Positions 53,601 to 64,000 of a stretch of 64,000 bases of DNA are shown here, piece after piece; position 1 is the stretch's first letter, and each line of letters opens with the position of its first letter. Source of the stretch: Triops longicaudatus. Lineage: Eukaryota; Arthropoda; Branchiopoda; Notostraca; Triopsidae. The stretch is taken from assembly GCA_022885665.1 (NCBI GenBank), contig JAGQDJ010000028.1:186001-250000 (forward strand), in the 5' to 3' direction. The notes under the pieces were generated by a model, which saw nothing but the letters and a program-made list of their open reading frames with translations, did not search any database and had not been told where the DNA came from. A program made the translations under genes and the position numbers.

Positions 53601-55043
53601 AATCTCGCCAAGTTTCTTCTTCCTTGTTCACCTACTCTCTCCTAGTAATTTTCCTCCTGCATTCGAACTGATTCAGAGTTCTCTGAAGTCCGAGTTCTAT
53701 TATTTGCATTTTTATTCTCTTTCTTTTATCCCGGAGGAAAGTCGATATATGGAACTGCGGTACTTCTCTTAAGTAGGTTCCACTGTATTTATTTTTAATT
53801 TATTAAAACTAGTGCGTACAATCATTCCACCCTCGAAGGTCGAAAAAGTGGGAAAAGGAGTAAATAAGCGAAGGACCAGAACTTCTGTTCAGGAACGGGT
53901 CGCGTGCTCCTTGTTGGTATGCAACGTTAGATTTGGTGCTTGGCTTCTTTTCGAGCCAAAGACGTCAAAAGTCCCTTAGGTATTGTGGGCGAAGCCTATC
54001 ACCTTTCTTACAGTTTCTTTGCCTCCCAAAATTGGAAAAGTAGTTCCATGAGTGTGTAGTGCATCGCTGCAAACTTAAAGCTTCTGTGAAAACCATCGAA
54101 TAATCGTGTATTCCCCACCGTAAGACAATATTTCACACATCGGAGCCTTGCATCGCCTTGTCCTTTGCAGGCCTATATTGCAGACCGATCGCTTTGTATG
54201 CACTTTGCAGGAAGTAAACTATGTTCTCGCTTCGATTTTAGAGAAGGCGTACCAGGCTCGAGATTGCATGCTTTCCGGAGGCATAAATGTCGTTCAACGT
54301 TTTCTTCAGGACAGTGAAGAGTGTTTCACTGCACTTTGTTCTTTCCCCAGAAGACGACAACCTTTCTGTGGAAAGTGACCCATGGAAGTTTACCCCCTCC
54401 CCCCCCTGGACAAAGCCTGGTAGGTTGAAAATAGTAGACTCCCTTTTTTCGCCATGCAGCAACGATATTCCAACCCTGGGTGGTTCGGTGCTGAGTACAC
54501 TGTTAAAACAGGTACTTAATTTTTTTTCTTTATGAAAATTCAGAAATTGGTATTTCCTCCTCAAAATTAATAGCTGTCGATGCTCTCTATAATGGGGCAA
54601 TTGGCGCTCACAACTGGTAGCTTAAGCACAAAGACGACGATTTCACTTCTATTATCAGTACCTTTTATAAATACAACAATGGACTGTCGCAAGAATAGGT
54701 AGTTCAAATTGCTAAGAAGTGGTATTTATACGTAATGCTAATAGTATGTATGATATATGAGTTCCGTAAGAAGGCAACCAAGGTTGGGAGACGAAAGTGT
54801 TTCGTTGTTACCAGCCGGGCAAGTTATAAGGACTGTCAAACTTATTACAGCAAATACATTAAAATACTGTATGTAAATAGTTAATAAACTGTCTGTGCAA
54901 CTGGTGATAGGACTGCTCGTTAAAATTAAAGCAGAAGCTGATGCTTTACGGATACTTGCTACGTTGACAACGTAACGTATGCCAAAGGCCTTGAACTTAT
55001 CCTAATCTTTCGTCAAGAGAGGTGACAGCATGGAATGTTACGC

Positions 55044-55067
55044 TTTTTTTTTTTAAAAAAAAAAAAA
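55044..55067. repeat. T11-A13 palindromic tract
   Basis: Eleven T are followed directly by thirteen A, giving a self-complementary AT block. Such tracts disfavour nucleosomes and can extrude hairpins. No gene adjoins it. Confidence 0.75.
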
Positions 55068-58000
55068 GGATCTATAAAAATGTTTGCCATTTGAAAGAAA
55101 GCATCGAAGCGAATTGTGTGCTAAGTGTTGATTTTTGTATATGTGTGTTGCGTAAATGGTTGTGTTTTATGGTTGTATTTGTCTGTTACGTTCAGTGTAC
55201 GTGGACGACATGTAGCAGTAACTTGTGAATAACTGCGTGCGTTGCGTTTGTATGTAGACTAGTGTGACTTCAGAGGACTTGACATATATTTTAACTTTCG
55301 TTCTGTAATGTTTTTTCTTCGACTGATTTGTCTCTTCTTGTATGTTGACTTTTTCATTGGTTGTATTTCGCGTTGCATTGTATTTTTACTTGTGTGAATT
55401 TTAATTTTATTGTATTTTGTTCTGAACTTGGCTAGGTTTGTTAATAAATGCAAATGTAACAAGGGAATATTCTGCTTCAACTGCACTACCCAATAGTAAG
55501 TACACTTTAGGGGAAATATTTTTATAAAAAAGGAATTTGTATTTCGAAATTAAGTATTTCAATATACTTACGTTTCGTTATTTAGCATTCAAAAAGAAGA
55601 AATTGTAAATACTTGTTAATAGCGCTGAGAGCCCTTATTCTGGAATTAAATACTACCCATTTGGGGATTTCGTAAATACCACTTTGTGAGGGGTGCGTAT
55701 ACTGTTTCTAGCATGGAAGCCCCAGAAATTTTTGTCTGGTATTAAAAAAAAATCAACCTGGCTCCTGCTTTTTTTGTGAATTTTTTGTCTCAAATGATGG
55801 GGACTTTTCTTACAGTGTACTACTCAGGCGAGTTGGGGGAGGCGGTGGCACTTTTTGTTCATGCCAAAGATGCTAAAGTACGCAAGTGTAGTGTGCGAGC
55901 CAGAGAGAAAAAATGTGAATCTAGTCACGTTCCCTGGTTAGACTCCGAGATTAACAACCCCAGGCTGCTTCCGCCGTACTGTTGTTATAGCCGCTCTGGT
56001 AACCCCACAAACAAAGGCAAATATCGCCTTGTGTTGGTGTTTGAGATTCTTGCGACTCTTAACTGCCAAAATAAAGCAGCTTTTTGTACGTGCTTTCTTT
56101 AAAGAAACCCTTGACGACCGTCGACACGCGAGGTCAAAGCCTTGCGGCATAAGGCAGGTGCATTTGAAAGCTTTCAAGCTACTCTATTTTCCTTTCTTTT
56201 ATTTTCACGACGGTAGCCATAAGGAAGAAGCATACATCAGCATCATACTGAGTCGAAAGTTGATAAAGTTTTCCTTCACTCCCGGGGTAACGTAGTCACT
56301 CTAGTACCTTACTACTTATCCACGAAACTTCGTTACAGATTCTTACGCCGCTCAAGCTTATGGAAGCCAGGAGGGTTTTGGAAAGGCTTTTTAGCTTACT
56401 TGCGAATTGGACGCTGGAATAGTCTCAGTCATTTATTCCTAAAAGAATTGGGATGAGCGTTTCAGGAAGGTATTCTTATTGCGATCTTTGTGTCTACTGG
56501 TGCGAAAACGCCAGTAAATGACGTGTAGGACGCGCTTAATATGTGCATCAGGAACGGCAGCCTTTACTGCACGTACGACACAGGGACATTTCATTCCAGT
56601 TGACGATTCGAAAATAAGGATATGTGGGAGTCTTCCGTTCAATAGAAAAAATGGAAAGGATAAAGGTGACAGTATGCATTCTGACGCTCTAGGTTGAGCT
56701 TTGGCTTACATTTCAGCAGTCTTGGGTCTTGGTTTGGTGTGAAAAGAGTCATTTCCGTGATCTGTCCGCTGTCATATCCGGTACATTTGACGGAAACCGC
56801 CTGTCACCCGAGGGTGACGTTTCGATCGTCACTCTACCGAAATTCGACACATTCTTTTTGTTCCATTTGGATGTTATAAAATAAACCTTGAATACCCTGC
56901 TGAGATTTTGAGACTACCGAAGTTTCCTCTCTCCGTTATATTTTGTGACTTAAGAACGTCTGTGAAGCTTTCCGAATCTTTCATAGGAGAGTAGGTAAAA
57001 TAGCGCTGCTTAGACTCAAAGTGTATTTGTTTAAGGGTGAGCCATGTGAAAGAATGACGGATGTGAAATGGATAAATTAAGAACTTGCGTATATTTGTTT
57101 TGCTTATATAATAATGGCAGTGTGTTAGCGCTCAAACCGGTTTTGTAATGCAACAGAACAATGTCAGCGTGTGTTTTGTTTAGTTAGCACCATCAGACAA
57201 GCCAACTGTCTTGGTCCAATTCCGGATACTGTCTACTACATTTAAGCCTCTCATCCTTTCGCATGATGTGTAACACCCGGAACACGAGAGACAAGTTGAG
57301 GGTTTCAGAGCAAATATACTGTGTAGGAAGAAATGGTAGAGCTGTATTTTTGCAACAGGCTCGCACTTCCTTGACAAGGGTAACAATTTAGTCCCTGTTA
57401 TATGTAGTGGCACTTTGTGCATAAGATGGTGCCTTAGATTCACATTATCTTTTGACTTTTCTTGTCTGTTCTCCGTACCCAAAGCATTCCATCAGTTTGT
57501 CGATGGGGGACGGGGGCTGGGGCGGTGACCGTGCCCCTTGTCACCGCTCATGCCTCTGCTGTTAATCTAAAAGTTGTGTATTATGTCCCGAAACACCAGG
57601 ATGTGTGCAAGCTGTGGATAGAGGATGACAAAGTTAAGCACAAGAGGAGCAGAAATCAGAACAGTGTGAAGCTTTCTGAAAGAAGACGAGAAGCCTAATC
57701 AATTTATGCACTTGGAGCTTATGCAAATGACAGTAACTTTGCTTGCATATCGTGCGTTCTTGTTCATGACATTTACAAAACGAGAAGTAGACGTTATGCG
57801 AGGTGTTGTCGTAATTCACACAGTAAACATTATTATTATTTTAAAAAAAAATAATTACTCTTTACATTTAAAGCAGTGTCTGCTTATTCCCAGTACCGAC
57901 TTTTAGAAAACGGATGTTCTCTTTTACATTTTCCACGTATTGGACACTAGTTTATCAGAAATATTAGATCCTAATAAGTGGATTGGGAAAAACTGAGGCC

Positions 58001-59123
58001 ATTGTTGTCAGGGTGATCTTATACTACTTAAAGTTACCCTATCGCATAGTCAAGGTACTGTGTAAAAACTTTGTTGTAAATTTCTACCAAGCGAATGAAG
58101 TTTCGAATTTGGAATGAATAGTTTGCTCGAAAACTTGGTTTTGATGTGCATGAAAGCACTTTTAAACATAATCTTTTGGCGAAACCATGCCAAACACTCC
58201 ACTAAGTTTTCGGGGTAATTGCCCAAGAAATGTAAAAATTGTTCACAGACGTTTACCCAATTGCTGATTTCAAATTTTGAGCTTACCTCGCGCCAAAATA
58301 AAGATATCTCATAATGGCTCTGGTTAATCTCCTGGTCGGAGTTTCAAATAAACATTTTCCCGAAAAGCTAAAATAAGAGGCGTTCCTAACAATTTATTTA
58401 AGTACTTTTCCAAAAATGCACTAGATATTGTATTCTAAAACTTCACTGTTGAGAACATAAGACCAATATTGAATAGTCTACGTAGTTTGCCGAATCATAT
58501 TAAAATGTTACTCATTACCCGTCAATCAGCTTAGGTATACCGTATATCGAATTTTTTTTCTCTTTTACTCTTCTTTCGTATTTTTTCGCCGAAGCTTTAG
58601 TTCCATTGAATAATGAGAGCTCTAGAACGGCGAGTTTGGGTAACGGGCAAACACTATCGAAGCATTGCCGTAATGCGAAAAATGAAAAAAAAAAATAATA
58701 AATAAAACTCGAAGTCTGCACATCACTTGACTTCAACTCGTGCGATATCGCCGACCAGTAGGCGTTTTTGAGTTTTCTGGACTGGCTGATGATAATTCAC
58801 GTATGGAAGAGTGAATATGATTTTGCGTACGGAATGTTATCGTTGGAAACGGAGCAATTGAGAAAATGTGCTTGGGTGATGGGTAAAAATGTTGAAGACT
58901 ACTGCGTTACAGAATATGGGACTGTAAAGAGTTTTTTTTACGTAAAGAAAAAAGATCTCGTGTTTTTAGGAAACTAAATGCCAAATAAGCTCCCATCTAG
59001 GACCGTTGGACAACTAATCAAGAAACTATTTTTCTCCTGCTTCCTATGGTATGACGAAATGAAGCTGGCTCTGGTGTGCTCTTCTTTTGCCAGCAACGGA
59101 TAAAGCGCTTTCGCCCCCCATCC

Positions 59124-59147
59124 AAAAAAAAAAAAAAAAAAAAAAAC
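59124..59147. repeat. Poly(A) run, 24 nt
   Basis: An uninterrupted A run preceded by a C-rich stretch. It could be a retroposon tail, but no element body or target duplication was recognised. Confidence 0.8.
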
Positions 59148-60753
59148 TAATGAAAGAAGTGTTTTCTATTCAGAGTGTTTCCAGCCGGTGTAGAAACTAC
59201 TGTGTTAGGGAGCAAGAGTGAAAGCTTGCATTGTCATATTCTTTTAGTCAACATGGGGAAAACGGGAATCTTTATTGCCTAGTCCTTGTTCCTCTCATAA
59301 CCACTTTGGTTGGAACAAACGAATTTGGGTGCGAAAGCTTATTCGTCGTCTATTGACCAAAGATTATTTCATTAACCCACTTCGTTCCTCTTCACTGTTC
59401 ATATTTTTGGAGGGACTCGTCGAAAAAGCTCGCGCCCCTAAAAATAAATGCATGTCTACCGAAGTACCGAGAAAAGCATGTAAGTAAAACAGCTGGAAGT
59501 CCAGATGAGTCTGGGGGCACTTACCGAGGAATAGTGGCGGCGACGTATGCAATGAGTTGTGGTATCGTTTATGCGGAGTAGCGAAATAGGCACTTTTGTG
59601 GCCGATGCGCGAAATAGCGATAACCTGAAAATTACCGTCGAGTCTTCCACCATTCATCAGTTCTGGATCATGAAGATCCCAAGAAGAGCAAAGAAAAGAT
59701 GGTAGGGCTTTAAGATAATTCTAGGTGTAGTTCGTATTCCTAGTAATGTTTGGGGAGAAGAACGTAAGACTTGAACCCCCATTGCCGACTACCTCCACCA
59801 CAGATCGATTGTGCGGCTGGGTTGCGGTGATATAAACAGGACTGGAAAGAATGAAGTGTCGCTCGGAAAACGAGTTGCTCAGAGCACGTTTTCTACCCAA
59901 TCTAAGCCGTCAGTTCGTATGAAGATGCCGGGATTTATGAAGCCAAAATGCCCATCTTCGTGTTGTAAGTTGTATTTCAAACTTGCTTCCTAACGGGCCT
60001 CTTTGTGCTGTTAAGGAGGAGAAGTGGGCGGGGGATTTCACTTCTTTCGTTGTCCTTTCTATTTACAATAGCGGAACGTCTCCCGTTATTCACCGTTTTA
60101 CGCCCAAAATTGGTTCCTATCCCGACCTCGGAGCATATCAGCATATAAAGGTATATACAACGCAAAAGAAAGGGGAAAAAATGAGCTACGAAAGGGATAA
60201 GGTGCAGGGTGCGGTTTTGAGTTGCACGACGAGGAATAAGCGTCCTAGATCCTCAGCATGTACGATGGGATTGTTTCATATTTTAGCTACTTTCAGCTTG
60301 AGGCCGTCACCAATGTATCCTAGCTAGCGTGATGAATGATTTATCACATTACACAGGCTATTCTTCATCGTTATCCGACTGGCCCATTCAGCGCTAACTT
60401 CCCGGCTGGCCAGGGCTTCCCTTGTACTAAGAAGTCAACCGAGTAATATGCTACCAAAATAATACCCCAACTTCGGACCTCTTATCAACGCCGGTTTTCA
60501 TGCCAAGTAAATCCGCACAAAAGAAAGCACACTAAGGAAACAGCTCAAGGCTTGCAAAAAACGTAAACGTTCTTACGGTTGACGATCCATGCCAGTTCCG
60601 AGTTCGGCTCAGTAGACTCCGGTTATCGGGTACGTCGCCCAGTCGGCAAGCTGGTCATGTTGGACATGTCTTGTAATGCGTATCAAACCAATTTTCCAAT
60701 ATTTCGGACTCTAATAACTTTTAACTGTGTTAATGTTCGTAGTTTGCCTTTCC

Positions 60754-60771
60754 TTTATTTATTTATTTATT
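60754..60771. repeat. (TTTA)4 microsatellite
   Basis: Four tandem TTTA units in intergenic DNA. Confidence 0.75.
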
Positions 60772-62600
60772 GGCAAGAAAACTTGGGCACCTATCACGTT
60801 TGCAAGAATATTTTTCTCCTTGATTCTGTGGACCTTTCTTTAAGGCTTGATAGGTCCACATACTGACGAAGAAGCATTTAAACAGAATAAATGCAAAGGT
60901 ATTTTGTAAGAGCGCTAAACATATGGAGTTTCTTTAGAGGCAGGAGAAACGAGGTTGGAAGAATACCTGAGGGACGTGGTAGAAAGAGAAATAAAGCATT
61001 TTTCTTCCAACCAGCGCATCATTCCGGATAAATTGACACCAAGTGAAATCCCAATAGGTTTAGCGCCACTGTAGTTTTTATCGACGAACTACATAAAAAC
61101 ATTGATGCTAGTCAGCACGTACAGCAACTGGATTCTCTATGGGACTGTCGTGTAAAAGTCAACGTCTGGAATTATCTGTACGGGCATTACAATATTCATG
61201 TAGCACTCAGTATCCATTTTCATCCAAGCATACCACTTCTTCGCTTGACGGATTCCTCAAATGTTCCCGAGTTTCCGCTTGCCAACTTGCCGAAACCGCG
61301 CATCATTGGTTGGAACCTCATGACAGGTCGTCAACCTGCAGTGACGTGACAAAGAGGAAATTGTGTACGTTTTTTCGGTGTTCCGAGATAGAAGCCAGTT
61401 ATTCTGCTCGTTATACGCGTAATTAATCTTCCCTTGTATCGAAAGTCCGCTTCCTAGCAAAGTTAGCAGATCAATCGCCAGGAACTTCAGTGGCGGAGTA
61501 CCCTAAAAAGATGCTGGCTTTTTTAGAACATGGAATTGTTTGTTTCAGACTTCTAAGTTAACTAAAAAAGTTCTGAAAGTGGAAAATCGTGGAAGATAAA
61601 TTGAGCATAGAGCCAGCTTTGTAAAAGAGGTTTATTGAGAAAGTTACCAAGGAGGGATATCGAATGAGTTGGCGGTATCTATGCATTTAAAATTCAGCGG
61701 TGGAAAACAGTCCTCACACCTTAGTCTTCCGAGGTCGATTGCCGCACCTCATGTATCTTATCGCTAGCTATGTCGTCAACCCCTCCGCGAGCGGTGTCGT
61801 CAACCGTCCCGTACGACTGGGCATCGCACTACCTACGTTGCTGAACTTTCTCTGTGGTTGCAGCCCATTGCAGTCGCAATCTCCAGGGAAATCTGCAAAG
61901 GTAGCAAGCTCTTTAAGCGAGCGCCGAACTGTCCATCAGAAACCAAAAACTTAAGTTAGCAGGGTCATTTTCAGAAACTAAAAGGGGTCACGTCAGTTTA
62001 TGTGCATGGAAACCAAGCAAATGGTATTGCCCTGCAAACAGTCAAACATTGAGCTAGAAGATCTACAGGCCAGATAATGACAAGGCTCCGTGATTGTAAA
62101 TCCCACGCTCTTCAAATTGTCCTTTAAAAAAAAATAAAAAAATGAAAGTTTTTGTGTTAAAATGGGCATCTCTCGAAACGTGTGTTAGCAACAGTTTGGG
62201 TTGCGGTTAACATTTCCAGTATTTTGTTTAGAATACTACATCTGGCGTGTTTGTGTTGACTCGTTTTTCGTTTATGAAAAGAAAATAGGCTTGTAATCGA
62301 TGTTGATTCCTGCCAGTATGCAATACAAAATGCAAGAATGATTTATCTTTCGAGCTTCCCCAGGTTCATATGCATGTTTTATTCATGTTCCAAGTCTTAT
62401 TCGTTTTTTTGCGTACTGAATATGTACACGGTATTAACATTTTCGTGTGTATATTATGTTTAAATTTGTATGTCAAAACTACAGCTGTACGTTTTTGAGT
62501 AAATATCGTGTGTATTTAAGACTGTTCGTCAATTTTCGTATGCTGTTCCGACAGATTCATATTCAGAATGTCATCGGTCAAGAATTTTATGCGTAATATT

Positions 62601-62660
62601 ATTACTGCGTTGTTCTCTGAGTCGTTTTCGTTTAAGCGACCGAGAGGAAAACGCAGTAAT
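62601..62660. repeat. 60-nt imperfect inverted repeat / hairpin
   Basis: Two 24-nt arms (62601-62624 and 62637-62660) are inverse complements at 20 of 24 positions, around a 12-nt loop. The outermost 11 bp (attactgcgtt) pair perfectly and mismatches cluster nearer the loop. The size would suit a small structured RNA or microRNA-like precursor, but it could equally be the remnant of a small inverted-repeat transposon. No expression evidence is available from sequence. Confidence 0.6.
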
Positions 62661-64000
62661 ACTATCTAAAAAGGCAGCTGTAATACAATAAATCAACCCA
62701 TCTGTCTTGCATCGATATGTCGTTGACATGAGTTGGCGTTTAACCTATGAAGTTGAGACAAGAATACATGCAACCTAAATTGAAGTTAAAAGGAAGGGAG
62801 CTAATCACCAGCTTTAAGTTTGTAACTTATGTCAGATGAATGATAAGAAAGGAAGCTACTGTAGCCATTTATTGCCTGACACTATTTGTTGAAGGCCGAG
62901 AGTGGCTGCTTTGTCCGCTTTTTTGAGAAGTTCTTGCGATTCTCTCCCAGATCCGGGAATTGTAATGTCAACCCAGTATTTGTGCTTTTCAGAAGCACAA
63001 GTAAAGAAGACATCATAGGAAAGTTGCTGATTTGAGCAGTTTGTATGGGCACGACCCAACTTTCGGTTCCCCAGATCCACTTATAGCTGACCAGGCAACT
63101 TTATCATATTCCGTCCAGACGCCATGGCTTTGACATGGGGTAGTGTCGTAAAAAATTGTAAGACTTACATTATTTCCGTCTGAAAGCAGGCAACTTGCCT
63201 TACGAGTTGCACAATAACTTAACTTTGCGACGAGAGAAAATAGAAATGAAATCCGCTTACTACCAGCGGAATAACCCATTTCCCATTTCACAGCTGTTTC
63301 TTGTAACGATATTGAAGGACCGCATCATGTTTCGTACAGGTGTCAAGACCAGAATAGATTTCTGTAAACGCTTCTTGTATGGGATGTCAAATAGACTGGC
63401 ACTGTTTATCTACACTACACAGATGACCTTGCGACCACAACTCTTGCCCCAAAAAGGACTTCGCGCAATGCTCTCTGCATCGCCTTCCGTTGGCTATTAC
63501 TGTGCACTTTCTCTGTACCCTATGGTCCCTATCTAATTCAGTACCCCATTAATATATCGAATCTGCATACATACTGCAATATATTATGGATGGATATTGA
63601 AGTAAATTAAATTGAGTAAGTTAAAAGCGATTGTGTTCATATATCAATTACGTTCATATGATTCTGTTAATTAATCCCTTACTAATATTAGTGTTTTTTT
63701 CTTATTTTTATTCATGACTATGATGTACTTACTATTTCGTCTAGAGTAAAATAGATAAATGCATGAAAAATAGCAACAAGAATAATTGACAAGGTGCAAA
63801 ATTTTCGAAAAATTTCAAAAGTTCGTAATCAAGACAGTTGCTTTAAACATAATCTGTTTTCAAACTAGTTTAAAAAATCTTATTGGCACTCAATATAGGG
63901 GAATAGAAGATGTAATTTCCCTTTTACGTATCCCCCCAGTTATTACATTGTACAATTTAGTTGTTTTACGAGGATCTTTTACTTGTGCCGTTTAATGAGC

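Larger units (their letters stand above)
40152..64000. other. Gene desert, right flank
   Basis: I cannot support any gene in these 24 kb. The first few hundred bases should hold the receptor promoter and 5' UTR, but no TATA or initiator stands out. Open frames are short and scattered. Three look somewhat protein-like without matching a family: 51669-51986 minus, segments within 54170-54415 plus, and 62856-63024 minus; they are listed as findings. The remainder carries homopolymers, small tandem repeats and one long imperfect hairpin. No tRNA boxes or transposon proteins were recognised. Confidence 0.55.

Noticed and set aside
59761..59800. tRNA-like T loop on the minus strand (ggttcaag)
   Set aside because: The flanking bases do not form a T stem and no acceptor stem pairs.

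Overview
The window is animal nuclear DNA, AT-rich, with genes split by GT-AG introns that are mostly short (many 51-127 nt). A nicotinic acetylcholine receptor alpha subunit that closely matches the insect alpha1-type pattern points to an arthropod. The compact introns would fit a branchiopod-like crustacean, but I cannot place the species from sequence alone.

Layout: about 28.9 kb with no gene I can support; then three protein genes packed into about 11 kb (28959-40151); then about 24 kb with no gene I can support. The three genes are AAGAB on the minus strand (29043-31055), CTC1 on the plus strand (31991-35852) and a nicotinic acetylcholine receptor alpha subunit on the minus strand (37062-40151). 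AAGAB and CTC1 are divergent across a 0.9 kb spacer. CTC1 and the receptor converge across a 1.2 kb spacer.

The three products work in unrelated processes: adaptor-complex assembly (AAGAB), telomere end maintenance as the large subunit of the CTC1-STN1-TEN1 complex (CTC1), and cholinergic transmission (receptor). I see no functional operon. The best discovery is CTC1: a fast-evolving multi-OB-fold telomere protein that is hard to recognise by simple search, present here as about 12 well-supported exons with unresolved N- and C-terminal ends.

The flanking deserts hold homopolymer runs, microsatellites, small tandem duplications, a 60-nt imperfect hairpin near 62.6 kb and an especially AT-rich, ORF-poor stretch around 44.2-48.3 kb. 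No tRNA, rRNA, CRISPR array or recognisable transposon coding sequence was seen. Exon coordinates were worked out by hand from splice signals, reading phase and remembered family sequence, so single boundaries need RNA evidence.
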